64,000 nucleotides of DNA from Oscillospiraceae bacterium (lineage in GTDB: Bacteria; Bacillota; Clostridia; Oscillospirales; Ruminococcaceae), in assembly GCA_031280965.1 (NCBI GenBank), contig JAITFZ010000026.1:1-64000 (forward strand), given 5' to 3'. The position numbers and the translations under genes are program-made. Numbering within the stretch: the stretch's first letter is position 1; every line of letters starts with the position of its first letter. Shown piece by piece: positions 16,539 to 25,310 of this stretch. The notes under the pieces were generated by a model that saw only the letters and a list, made by a program, of their open reading frames with translations, searched no databases and was not told where the DNA came from.

Positions 16539-17453
16539 TTACTCCTGCTCTCCCAACAACGCATCTGCGAACATTTTTGCATCGAACGGTTGTAAATCGT
16601 CAATTTTCTCGCCTACGCCGATGTATTTCACGGGAATACCGAGTTCGTTTTTAATAGAAATTACAATCCCGCCTTTAGCCGTGCCGTCTAATTTAGTCAG
16701 CACAATTCCGGTTATATCGGCGACTTCCTTAAACAGCCGCGCCTGATTAACCGCGTTCTGCCCTGTTGTCGCGTCAAGCACTAACAGCGTTTCAACTGTC
16801 GAATCAGGTAATTGCGTGTTCACGGTACGCACGATTTTCTTGAGTTCGTCCATGAGGTGTTTCTTGTTGTGAAGCCGTCCCGCAGTGTCTATAAGCAACA
16901 CGTCGGCTTTCCGTGCCGTTGCCGCCTTACACGCATCGAAAACTACGGAAGCAGGGTCGCTGCCCTCTTTATGCTTTATTATATCCGTATCGGCGCGTTT
17001 TGCCCACTCGTCAAGCTGTTCGATTGCCGCCGCCCTGAATGTATCCGCCGCCGCAATCAAAGTCTTTCTGCCCTCTGCTTTCAGGTTCGCGGATAATTTC
17101 CCGATTGTGGTGGTTTTCCCTGCGCCGTTCACGCCGATTATGAGGATTACGGACGGCGTTGAGGTTAAATCAAGCTCACACCCGCCTTTAATCATCTCCG
17201 CTATTATATCGCGCAGAAGCTGTTTAATTTCACCGGGTTCGGTAAGTCTTCCGCGCTTGGTTTCGGCGCGGAGCCTTTCGCATATGTCGCTTGCGGTTAT
17301 TGCGCCTAAGTCCGACAGAATCAGAATTTCTTCAAGTTCCTCAAAGAAATCCTCGTCGATTTTCGTGAACGCGCTGATTATACCGTCAAATTTATCGGCA
17401 AATGCGTTTTTGCTTTTACCCAAGCCGCTTTTAAATTTACTGAATAAACCCAT
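16539..17453 (-). CDS. ftsY: Signal recognition particle receptor FtsY
   Basis: 304 residues, the short Gram-positive form without a long acidic A domain. NG domain: GVNGAGKTTTIGKLSA (G1), DTFRAAAIEQLDEWA (G2), DTAGRLHNKKHLMDEL (G3), LVLDATTGQ, LTKLDGTAKGG (G4), and the closing GIPVKYIGVGEKIDDLQPFDA. It docks SRP-ribosome complexes at the membrane for co-translational insertion. Starts at the smc stop with a 1-base overlap (TAATG). Confidence 0.97.
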   Translation of the reverse strand: MGLFSKFKSGLGKSKNAFADKFDGIISAFTKIDEDFFEELEEILILSDLGAITASDICERLRAETKRGRLTEPGEIKQLLRDIIAEMIKGGCELDLTSTPSVILIIGVNGAGKTTTIGKLSANLKAEGRKTLIAAADTFRAAAIEQLDEWAKRADTDIIKHKEGSDPASVVFDACKAATARKADVLLIDTAGRLHNKKHLMDELKKIVRTVNTQLPDSTVETLLVLDATTGQNAVNQARLFKEVADITGIVLTKLDGTAKGGIVISIKNELGIPVKYIGVGEKIDDLQPFDAKMFADALLGEQE

Positions 17454-20400
17454 TAAATTATCTCCACATCTAAGCTTTCTAAATTAGATAAATCCTCTGT
17501 AATCTCCTGTTTGAGCAATCTCGAAACGCCCTTCTCCTGCATGAACACTCCGTAAAGCACATCGCAACCCTCAATTGTCCCGCGTCTGTGAGTAATTAAC
17601 ATTAGCTGTGTGCGGACTGAAAAACGTTTTAAGTAAGTCACGTACTTGATTATATTTACCTCATCAAGCGCTGCGTCCACCTCGTCAAGCATACAGAACG
17701 GCGTCGGCCGGTGAAGCAGAATCGCGAAATATATGGTGATAGCGACCATCGCCTGCTCGCCGCCCGATAATGAAATCAAGTTCTTGATTAGCTTGCCCGG
17801 AGGCGCGGCAAAAATTTCAATGCCGGAGCCGAGTACGTCTTCGGGGTCAGTAAGTTCAAGCCTTGCCTTCCCCCCGCCGAATATTTCCGTAAAGATTCGC
17901 TCGAAATGATAGTTAATTGCGTTAAAGCTTTCAAGAAACTTTTCTTTAATGCTGACTGTAAGTTCTGCGATTAATTTTTCAAGTTCCGACTTCGAGTGTT
18001 CAACATCGCTGAGTTGTTCTGTCAGCGTCTTGTAGCGTTCGCCGACTTCGGTGAATTCCTCAATCGCCGCAAAGTTAACACTGCCGAGCGCCGTTATTGC
18101 CTTGCGAACTTCGGCAAGTTCAGACTTCGCCGTCCGCATGTTCGTAATCGGCTCGGCGAGCAAGCCCGCCTCGCTCGGCGCGAGTTCATACTTCTCCCAC
18201 AATTCTTCCTTGATTCTGTTTATTTCTGTTTCGGCGGTAGTTTTGCGCTCTTTTGCTAAAACTAAGGCATTTGAAAAACGCTCTTTCTCTGCGCTTTTTT
18301 CGCGAATTTCGCGGTTTATGTCCGATATTTTGCGCTCGATTTCACTTATACGGAGCGCCGATTGCTCAATTTCCTTGCGGTTATCGGAAAAACTTGCACT
18401 GATTTGCGTTATTTTTTCCTTGTTTTGTATAATTTGCTCATTAAGCTCGGAATTTTTCTGCAATAAGCTTTCGATTTCTTTTTCTAAAACCCCGCTGTCC
18501 TCGCCGAGCCTGCGCTTGCTCTCCTCTGCGCTTTGAATCTGCTGTTCAAGGCTTTCAATATCTTTTTTAACTGACAGCGTTTCTAAGTTAAGGCGGGTGA
18601 TTTCATCGCTCGCTTTATTTCGCCGCTCTGCCGATGTCGCCTGTAATGCACCGAGTTTTTCAAGCTCGCCTTCTTTTTCTTTAATCAAAGAAGCCGTTTC
18701 TTCAAGGATTTCCCCGCATTTTTGAATCAGCGCTTCCTGCGCCGCCATCTGGCTCTTATTGCGGTCTATAATAATCTGCGCGTTTTCGGCCTGTTCCCCG
18801 CACTGCTCTATTAAGTTGTCTATGCCGCCTATTTCTGCGTTTAACTTGATTTCTTCGTTTAATAATTCGGCGGCTTTTTCCTTGTAACCCTCGGTTTCAA
18901 TCGCCATTTTGTTAACTTCTGCAATGAGCATGGCGTGGTTGTTTTTCAACTCGGTCAGCTTCTCGGTAAGTTTGCCGAGTTCATTCCCGAGTGTTTGGAT
19001 TTCCTGTTTCCGGCTAATAATTCCTGCCGTTTCTTTAACCGAGCCTCCTGTAAACGAGCCGCCCGCATTGATTACCTGCCCGTCAAGCGTCACGATTTTG
19101 AACTTGTAGCCGTACTTTTTCGCTAAAAACGTCGCGGTGTCGATGTCTTCGGCGACAGCGGTTCTGCCGAGCAGGGATTTTATAATTCCGCTGTACTTAT
19201 TATCGAATGAAATCAACTCATGCCCTAATCCTAAATACCCGTCCTCGTCCGCAAGCTCCGGAAACGCCGAAAGTTCAAGCTCTCTGCCCTTTATTGAAGT
19301 CAGCGGCAGAAAGGTTGCGCGTCCCGCGTTTGATTCTTTGAGGAAACGTATGCACCTTTTTGCAGTTTCTTCGTTTTCAACTATGATGTTCTGCAATGCC
19401 GAACCGAGCGCGATTTCAACCGCAGTCGAAAATTTCCCGCCGACCTTGATTATATCCGCGACAGTACCGTGAACACCACTCATCTGCCCCGACTTTGACG
19501 CAGAAATTACTGCCTTAACACTGGCGAAATACCCCGTCATATTTCGCTCAACATCAGATAAAACATCGAAGCGCGACTTCTTCCGGTCGTGTTCGCGGCG
19601 CAGGTTTGAAAGGCTCTGCTCGGATTCTTCCGCTTTGCCGCGCTTGGATTCGAGTAGGCGCGAATAGCCCGCAAGCTTATTTTCGTTTTCCTGCTTTTCT
19701 TCTTCAATCAGCTCTGCGTTTTTTTGCAGTTCTGATTTTTTCGCTTTATAACTGTCAATCAGACTTTCGCGGCTTTGGGTTTGCTCGGTTATTTCCTCAA
19801 GCTGATTTTTCAAGTCCGCCCACGCCTGTTCCGAATTAGACAGTGAAACCCTTGCTTCCGTGCGCTTTGCTATAAGCAGGGCAATTTCACGGTCGAGTTC
19901 CTTTGAGTCGCTGTCAAGCGCCGTACCTTCCTCGGAAATTTGCGTAAGAAGCGTGTTCTGCTCGTTTGCTTCAATGCTTATATCGGCTAATTCGCTTTGC
20001 TTGCCCTCAATTTCCAAGTTCAGCGCGCCCACCTGCCTGTCGATTTCATCCGCGCTTTTTTTCGAGCCTTCAATCTGCTCGTGAAGCGCGTCGACGCGCC
20101 CGTTGTTATGAACGATTTCGCTTTCGTTAACGGCTCGCTGTTTATCGGTTTCGGCGATTTCATCTCTTGCGCCCTCATTGGCGCGGCTAAGCTCGCTCAT
20201 CTTTGCAGAGAGATGCATTTTTTCGCTTAGTTCCTGCTCATTCCGTTCCTCCAAAAGCGTAATTTCACGGTCGTAATGCTCACACTCGCCTTCGTTTTGC
20301 AGGATTTTATTTTCCGTGTCGAGCATACTTTCGTCTATTCTTTTTAGTTCCGCAACACTGACAGAAATTTCGATTTTCTTTTCCTTTTCGATTAAGACAA

Positions 20401-21046
20401 CGGCTTTTTTTGCTTTCTCCGCCTGCTTTGCGAGAACAGGCAGTCTGTCTTCAAGTTCCTTCGTAATATCCAAAAGCCGCAGTATATTTTCGTTTGCGCG
20501 ACCGAGTTCACGCTCGGCGTGTTCTTTTTTATGCAGAAATTTTGTTACGCCTGCCGCTTCCTCGAAAATTTCGCGGCGCTCCTTGCCCTTGCTGTTAATA
20601 ATCTCGGCGACGCGCCCCTGTCCGACGATTGAATAACCCTCGCGCCCAAGCCCCGTGCCCATAAGAAGCTCGTGAATGTCCTTCAGGCGCGACTTTGCGC
20701 CGTTGATTAAATACTCGCTCTCGCCGTCGCGGTAAAGCTTGCGGGTGATGCTGACTTCGTCGGTGCCTGTGTTAAGTGCATGGTCGCCGTTGTCAATCAA
20801 CAGAGTTACCCGCGCAAAACCCATCTGCTTGCGCTTTTGCGTACCGTGAAAAATAACATCTTCCATCTTATCGCCGCGCAGGGTTTTCGCGCCCTGCTCT
20901 CCCATGACCCAGCGCAGTGCGTCGCTAATATTACTTTTCCCGTTGCCGTTGCTTCCGACAAGCGCGGTCATCTTCGAGTCGAAATTCAAAATCGTTTTAT
21001 CGGGAAAAGACTTAAAGCCGTGGATTTCAAGCGATTTAAAAAACAT
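17453..21046 (-). CDS. smc: Chromosome segregation protein SMC
   Basis: 1197 residues, full length. Walker A GSNGNGKSNISDALRW near residue 32, long coiled coils, a hinge around residues 510-660 (VHGTVADIIKVGGKFSTAVE), then the C-terminal signature LSGGEQAMVAITIYFAILL and Walker B PFCMLDEVDAALDEVN. SMC with ScpA/ScpB organises and separates chromosomes. In Firmicutes rnc-smc-ftsY is a classic run; here a radical SAM gene is inserted between rnc and smc. The ribosome-binding site is weak, so coupling to the upstream gene is likely. Confidence 0.97.
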   Translation of the reverse strand: MFFKSLEIHGFKSFPDKTILNFDSKMTALVGSNGNGKSNISDALRWVMGEQGAKTLRGDKMEDVIFHGTQKRKQMGFARVTLLIDNGDHALNTGTDEVSITRKLYRDGESEYLINGAKSRLKDIHELLMGTGLGREGYSIVGQGRVAEIINSKGKERREIFEEAAGVTKFLHKKEHAERELGRANENILRLLDITKELEDRLPVLAKQAEKAKKAVVLIEKEKKIEISVSVAELKRIDESMLDTENKILQNEGECEHYDREITLLEERNEQELSEKMHLSAKMSELSRANEGARDEIAETDKQRAVNESEIVHNNGRVDALHEQIEGSKKSADEIDRQVGALNLEIEGKQSELADISIEANEQNTLLTQISEEGTALDSDSKELDREIALLIAKRTEARVSLSNSEQAWADLKNQLEEITEQTQSRESLIDSYKAKKSELQKNAELIEEEKQENENKLAGYSRLLESKRGKAEESEQSLSNLRREHDRKKSRFDVLSDVERNMTGYFASVKAVISASKSGQMSGVHGTVADIIKVGGKFSTAVEIALGSALQNIIVENEETAKRCIRFLKESNAGRATFLPLTSIKGRELELSAFPELADEDGYLGLGHELISFDNKYSGIIKSLLGRTAVAEDIDTATFLAKKYGYKFKIVTLDGQVINAGGSFTGGSVKETAGIISRKQEIQTLGNELGKLTEKLTELKNNHAMLIAEVNKMAIETEGYKEKAAELLNEEIKLNAEIGGIDNLIEQCGEQAENAQIIIDRNKSQMAAQEALIQKCGEILEETASLIKEKEGELEKLGALQATSAERRNKASDEITRLNLETLSVKKDIESLEQQIQSAEESKRRLGEDSGVLEKEIESLLQKNSELNEQIIQNKEKITQISASFSDNRKEIEQSALRISEIERKISDINREIREKSAEKERFSNALVLAKERKTTAETEINRIKEELWEKYELAPSEAGLLAEPITNMRTAKSELAEVRKAITALGSVNFAAIEEFTEVGERYKTLTEQLSDVEHSKSELEKLIAELTVSIKEKFLESFNAINYHFERIFTEIFGGGKARLELTDPEDVLGSGIEIFAAPPGKLIKNLISLSGGEQAMVAITIYFAILLHRPTPFCMLDEVDAALDEVNIIKYVTYLKRFSVRTQLMLITHRRGTIEGCDVLYGVFMQEKGVSRLLKQEITEDLSNLESLDVEII

Positions 21047-21049
21047 GTT

Positions 21050-22015
21050 TCATACAGGTTCGATTAATAGATTACCGCCCTGTTTCTCCTTTATTTTATA
21101 AGTGAATCCGAGTTGCTGAAGCTTTATTTTGTTCTCACACCTGTGACCATTTATTTTGCTTATATTTTTTCTGTCGGTGTAAACGCGGAATTTTTTCGCT
21201 TCACTGTTTTGCATGAACTCAAGCATTTTCTTAAAATAATAACGCCCTATGCAAAGCTCGCCGATTGGCGTAGTATCGCTGCTTATATTCAAACCGAGCC
21301 GTATCACCCTGATGTTGTTTTCGGTGAAGCGCCCGTAGATTTCCGCGCAGAGTTCAATCGTTTCTTCAAGCGAAAATGTTTGGTATTCGCCGCTTTCGTA
21401 CATATCGCCGAGCATTGTGTCTTTAAGAATCACGGTCGGATAAATCCGCACGGTGTCGGGTTTTAACGCAATCAACTCATCGGCGGTATACAGCGATTTT
21501 CCGGCTGTATCGCCATATAAGCCCGTCATCATTTGCAAACCTGATTCAAAGCCGAACCGCTTGACTAACACCGCGCTCTTGCGTACATCATCGGAATCAT
21601 GCCCGCGATTGTTGAGTTTCAAAACCTCGTCATCCATGCTCTGTGCGCCGAGTTCAACCGCGGTTACGCCGTGCTTTTTTAGCTGTTCCAAAACCGCTTC
21701 ATCTATATAATCCGGACGGGTTGAACAGCGGATTCCTGTAAATATTCCGCTGTGCTTTTTCAGATAATAATTAGCTGTGCTAAGCAATTCTTCTCTGTAA
21801 TCCGGGTCGAGAGCGGTGAAAGTCCCGCCGAAGAAGGCGATTTCAGCTTTAAGTCCGCGCTTTTGAAGCGATGCGACATGCTTTTCAAGAATCGCCGAAA
21901 CATCATCGGAAGTGACGGATTTTTCTGCCTTTGTAATCTTACCCTGGTCGCAGAAAGAGCATTTGTGCGGACAGCCTAAGTGCGGAATAAACACAGCGGC
22001 GTTAGTTCTATTCAT
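21050..22015 (-). CDS. Elp3-like radical SAM protein
   Basis: 321 residues. The 4Fe-4S motif is in HLGCPHKCSFCDQGKI (CxxxxCxFC-type spacing C-P-H-K-C-S-F-C), followed by IAFFGGTFTAL (SAM-binding GGT) and RIYPTVILKDT. This matches the clostridial Elp3-type radical SAM family without the acetyltransferase domain. The substrate is not known. The ATG overlaps the rnc stop by 8 bases and it precedes smc by 3 bases. Confidence 0.88.
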   Translation of the reverse strand: MNRTNAAVFIPHLGCPHKCSFCDQGKITKAEKSVTSDDVSAILEKHVASLQKRGLKAEIAFFGGTFTALDPDYREELLSTANYYLKKHSGIFTGIRCSTRPDYIDEAVLEQLKKHGVTAVELGAQSMDDEVLKLNNRGHDSDDVRKSAVLVKRFGFESGLQMMTGLYGDTAGKSLYTADELIALKPDTVRIYPTVILKDTMLGDMYESGEYQTFSLEETIELCAEIYGRFTENNIRVIRLGLNISSDTTPIGELCIGRYYFKKMLEFMQNSEAKKFRVYTDRKNISKINGHRCENKIKLQQLGFTYKIKEKQGGNLLIEPV

Positions 22016-22682
22016 AACCCATCAGGCGCATAGCTTCCTGCGCCGCCGCCTGTTCCGCTTCTTTCTTGCTTCTGCCTGTACCCGTGCCTATGCGTTTATT
22101 ATTGAGAAGTACACTTGATGTAAAAATTTTATTATGTGCTTCGCCGCTTTCATTTTCGAGACTGTAGGTGATTTTTTCTTCGGGATTTTGCTGAATTATT
22201 TCCTGCAAAACTGTTTTATAATCGCTAAGCAAAGGCTTTCCGCTTTGCAACTTCTCTTTCTTAGGCAGAAAGCCAAGCACAAATTTCTCGGCTTGCGTTA
22301 GACCCCCGTCAAGATAAATCGCGGCAATCAACGCCTCAAAAGCATCAGCAAGAATCGAGCGGCGTTCCCGCCCGCCTGTGTTTTCTTCACCCCTGCCGAG
22401 GAAAAGCTGATTACCTAAATCTATTTTCTGCGCGAAGCCGAAAAGCGACTGCTCACAGACTATTCCGGCGCGCAGTTTCGTAAGCTGACCTTCGGGGATG
22501 TCGCTAAGCTGTTCAAACAGATACTTTGATGTAATTAAGGACAGCACACTGTCGCCGAGGAATTCCAACCGCTCGTTGCTGATACGCTTCTTGCCCGAAG
22601 AGTGCGATGAATGAGTTAACGCCTCGTTAAGTAGCGCCTTGTTTTTAAAATTATATCCGATTTTCTTTTCAAGCATTGCCAT
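22008..22682 (-). CDS. rnc: Ribonuclease III
   Basis: 224 residues. Cleaves double-stranded RNA in rRNA processing. RNase III signature NERLEFLGDSVLSLI with the catalytic Glu/Asp, second acidic cluster ADAFEALIAAIYLDGG, then a double-stranded RNA binding domain (DYKTVLQEIIQQNPEEKITY ... GTGRSKKEAEQAAAQEAM). Start ATG overlaps the plsX stop (TAATG). Part of the plsX-rnc-smc-ftsY run; acpP is absent from its usual place between plsX and rnc. Confidence 0.97.
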   Translation of the reverse strand: MAMLEKKIGYNFKNKALLNEALTHSSHSSGKKRISNERLEFLGDSVLSLITSKYLFEQLSDIPEGQLTKLRAGIVCEQSLFGFAQKIDLGNQLFLGRGEENTGGRERRSILADAFEALIAAIYLDGGLTQAEKFVLGFLPKKEKLQSGKPLLSDYKTVLQEIIQQNPEEKITYSLENESGEAHNKIFTSSVLLNNKRIGTGTGRSKKEAEQAAAQEAMRLMGYE

Positions 22683-23689
22683 TAATTTTCCTCTTTTAAT
22701 GCTGCGATTGCCGCTTCAATTTCGCCAATAGCTCCGGCGAAGCTTACTGCCTGCCCGATTGCGTTCTTGAACGCCTTTTCATCGCTGGAACCATGCGCCT
22801 TAATCACCGGTTTCTTTATTCCGAGTAACGGCGAACCGCCGACCTCTCTGTAATCCGTCTTTTTACCAAGCGTTTTAACACCTTTTTTCGACAGCAGATA
22901 ACCGATTTTTGAACCCGCGTTTGCACCGAAAATTTCCCGCAATGACGCTTTCATGAACACACCCATTCCCTCGACCGCTTTCAGGTAGATGTTCCCCGTA
23001 AAGCCGTCCGTGACCGCCACATCGCACAGATTTGCAATCGGGTCGCGTCCTTCGACATTTCCTATAAAATTAATCGGCGCGTTTGAAAGCGCGTCATAGG
23101 CTTTTTGTTCAAGCTCACGTCCTTTTTCCCGCTCTGAACCTACGTTAAGCAGTCCTACGCGCGGATTTTCCACGCCCATGATTTTCTCCATAAAGATACT
23201 GCCCATTACGCCGAACTGTGCGAGCATTTCTGCGCGACATTCCATATTCGCGCCGCTGTCTAAAAGCATGTAGTAGCCGTTAATTCCCGGCATTAAAGGT
23301 GCAAGAGCAGGGCGTTTTACGCCTTTCATACGGCCTACGAGCATAGTTGCGCCGACAACCATAGCCGCTGTACTGCCCGCACTGACAAAAGCGTCGGCGT
23401 CAGCGTTTGCCACAAGCTGAAAAGCTTTGCCCATTGAACTGTCTTTTTTGCTTTTGCGAATTTCTAACGGGTCGTCCTCAATTTCTATAACGCCGTCGGC
23501 GTTCATAATTGTTATACTCTTATCGGAAACGCCGAGGGTTTTTATGCGGGATTTTATAATTCTCTCATCGCCTGTAAGTATAATTTCGACGCCGTATTCA
23601 GCGACGGCTAAAGCCGCGCCGAGTATAGCCTTGTCCGGAGCATGGTCGCCGCCGAAACAGTCTAATGCGATTTTAATCAAGTTAGGCAA
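22682..23689 (-). CDS. plsX: Phosphate acyltransferase PlsX
   Basis: 335 residues. Converts acyl-ACP to acyl-phosphate, the first step of phospholipid synthesis in Gram-positives. Motifs: IALDCFGGDHAPDKAI at the start, ADAFVSAGSTAAMVVGAT, GVKRPALAPLMP, LLDSGANMECRAEMLAQF, VTDGFTGNIYLKAVEGMG, GGSPLLGIKKPVIKAHGSS. The start is a TTG at 23689 with GGGGGG 6 bases upstream. Upstream (23690-23828) I see no gene and only a weak promoter candidate. Confidence 0.96.
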   Translation of the reverse strand: MPNLIKIALDCFGGDHAPDKAILGAALAVAEYGVEIILTGDERIIKSRIKTLGVSDKSITIMNADGVIEIEDDPLEIRKSKKDSSMGKAFQLVANADADAFVSAGSTAAMVVGATMLVGRMKGVKRPALAPLMPGINGYYMLLDSGANMECRAEMLAQFGVMGSIFMEKIMGVENPRVGLLNVGSEREKGRELEQKAYDALSNAPINFIGNVEGRDPIANLCDVAVTDGFTGNIYLKAVEGMGVFMKASLREIFGANAGSKIGYLLSKKGVKTLGKKTDYREVGGSPLLGIKKPVIKAHGSSDEKAFKNAIGQAVSFAGAIGEIEAAIAALKEEN

Positions 23690-23828
23690 ATCTATGCCCC
23701 CCTATCTCTGCATAATAGAAAAACGAGTGCGCGTACCTTGCTGCAAATTTTTCAAATTCTTTTATACGCTCATTTAAAAATATTCATGGATTAATAATTC
23801 ATGCGAAAGGAAAAAATCATAGAAAATA

Positions 23829-25124
23829 TTAATGAGAAAAAAGAATAGCTTTTAAATCTGTAAGCGCCCGCGCCGAAAGCGCCGCATACCGCTCCTGCTT
23901 ATTTTTAATCGGCGCGCCCGGTGGCGGCAAAAGTCCCATATTCGCGCCCATCGGCTGAAAATCCCGCGATTCATCATCGCTGATATACCGTGATAATGCG
24001 CCGATTATGCTTGTTTCGGGCAACTCGGGAGGTTCTTTTCCCGAAAGCGCCCGTGCTAATGAAATTCCCGCAATTATGCCGCCCGCCGCGCTTTCCGCAT
24101 AACCCTCGGTTCCGGTAATCTGCCCTGCGAAATAAATATTTTTACTTCCCTTCAGCATAAAATAGCGGTTCAAAACACGCGGACTGTCAAGAAACGTATT
24201 GCGGTGCATGACGCCGTACCGCATGAATTCTGCTTTTTCAAGTCCGGGTATAAGCCGGAAAACCCGCTCCTGCTCCCCGAATTTTAAATTCGTTTGGAAG
24301 CCGACGATGTTGAACAGCGTCCGCTTGCTGTTTTCGGGGCGGAGCTGAACTAAAGCATACGGACGTTTGTCGGTTCGCGGGTCGGTAAAACCCACCGGCT
24401 TCATACAACCGAAGCGAACGCTGTCCCTGCCGCGTTTCGCAAGAATTTCAACAGGCATACAGCCTTCATAAACCGTAAGATTTTCAAAAACTCTCAAAGG
24501 TACAGTTTCGGCGTTAATCAGTTCTTTATAGAAAGTTTCATACTCCTCTTCGGTGAACGGGCAGTTCAGATAATCCGCGCCGTCCTTGCCATAACGGTTG
24601 CCGAAGAAAGCTTTGTTAAAATTTACACTTTCATGCGTTACAATGGGCGCCGCCGCATCGTAAAAGTTTAAAAACCCACCGCATTTCTGTTTTATGGCAT
24701 AGGCGAAAGCGCCCGAAGTTAAGGGCCCTGTCGCGATTATAGTGTTTTCAAGCGGGAATCCGGTGACTTCACCTGTAATAATTTCTATATTCGGGTCGGC
24801 TTTAAGCCTTTTTGTAATCTCGTCGGAAAAAGCCTCTCTGTCAACCGCCAAAGCTCCGCCCGCGCTTACTTTCGTAAGTTCGGCAACTTCAAGCACCAAT
24901 GAGCCGAGCAGGCGCATTTCTGCCTTTAAAAGTCCCGCCGCGCTTGTCAGGTTATCGCTTTTGAGCGAGTTTGAGCAGACAAGTTCCGCAAAACCGCGGT
25001 AACTGTGTGCGGGCGTTAGCTTCTGCGGCTTCATTTCGTGCAGTTTTACGCAAAATCCCCGCTTTGACAGCGCGTGAGCAGCTTCAACACCGGCAAGCCC
25101 CGCCCCGATTACGCCGACTGTCAC
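23829..25124 (-). CDS. trmFO: Methylenetetrahydrofolate-tRNA (uracil-5-)-methyltransferase TrmFO
   Basis: 431 residues. FAD- and folate-dependent enzyme making m5U54 in the tRNA T-loop. N-terminal FAD site VGVIGAGLAGVEAAHAL; family landmarks LVCSNSLKSDNL, AGLLKAEMRLLGSLV, YLNCPFTEEEYETFY, GCMPVEILAKRG, MKPVGFTDPRT, IYFAGQITGTEGYAESAAGG. The start is a GTG directly after the DUF6440 stop. topA upstream is its usual Firmicute neighbour. Confidence 0.96.
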   Translation of the reverse strand: MTVGVIGAGLAGVEAAHALSKRGFCVKLHEMKPQKLTPAHSYRGFAELVCSNSLKSDNLTSAAGLLKAEMRLLGSLVLEVAELTKVSAGGALAVDREAFSDEITKRLKADPNIEIITGEVTGFPLENTIIATGPLTSGAFAYAIKQKCGGFLNFYDAAAPIVTHESVNFNKAFFGNRYGKDGADYLNCPFTEEEYETFYKELINAETVPLRVFENLTVYEGCMPVEILAKRGRDSVRFGCMKPVGFTDPRTDKRPYALVQLRPENSKRTLFNIVGFQTNLKFGEQERVFRLIPGLEKAEFMRYGVMHRNTFLDSPRVLNRYFMLKGSKNIYFAGQITGTEGYAESAAGGIIAGISLARALSGKEPPELPETSIIGALSRYISDDESRDFQPMGANMGLLPPPGAPIKNKQERYAALSARALTDLKAILFSH

Positions 25125-25310
25125 TTAAAACCTGCCGGATTCAACAATCGGCTTGCCGTCCGAGTCAAGCAACGGCGTTATAGCCGTGCCGTAACCCTCT
25201 GATGTGTACAGATAAAGTACGCCTGTTTGTGTATCTTTGATAATTCTCATGCTTAATCCGAATGCAAAGCCTTCTTTATGCGTGAATACGAATCTTTGTC
25301 CTTTTTTCAC
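25125..25310 (-). CDS. Small DUF6440-type protein
   Basis: 61 residues, GTG start overlapping the topA stop by 4 bases (GTGA) and ending directly before trmFO. RFVFTHKEGFAFGLSMRIIK then DTQTGVLYLYTSEGYGTAIT and PLLDSDGKP match the short clostridial DUF6440 family. The function is unknown. Tight packing with topA and trmFO supports that it is real. Confidence 0.75.
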   Translation of the reverse strand: MKKGQRFVFTHKEGFAFGLSMRIIKDTQTGVLYLYTSEGYGTAITPLLDSDGKPIVESGRF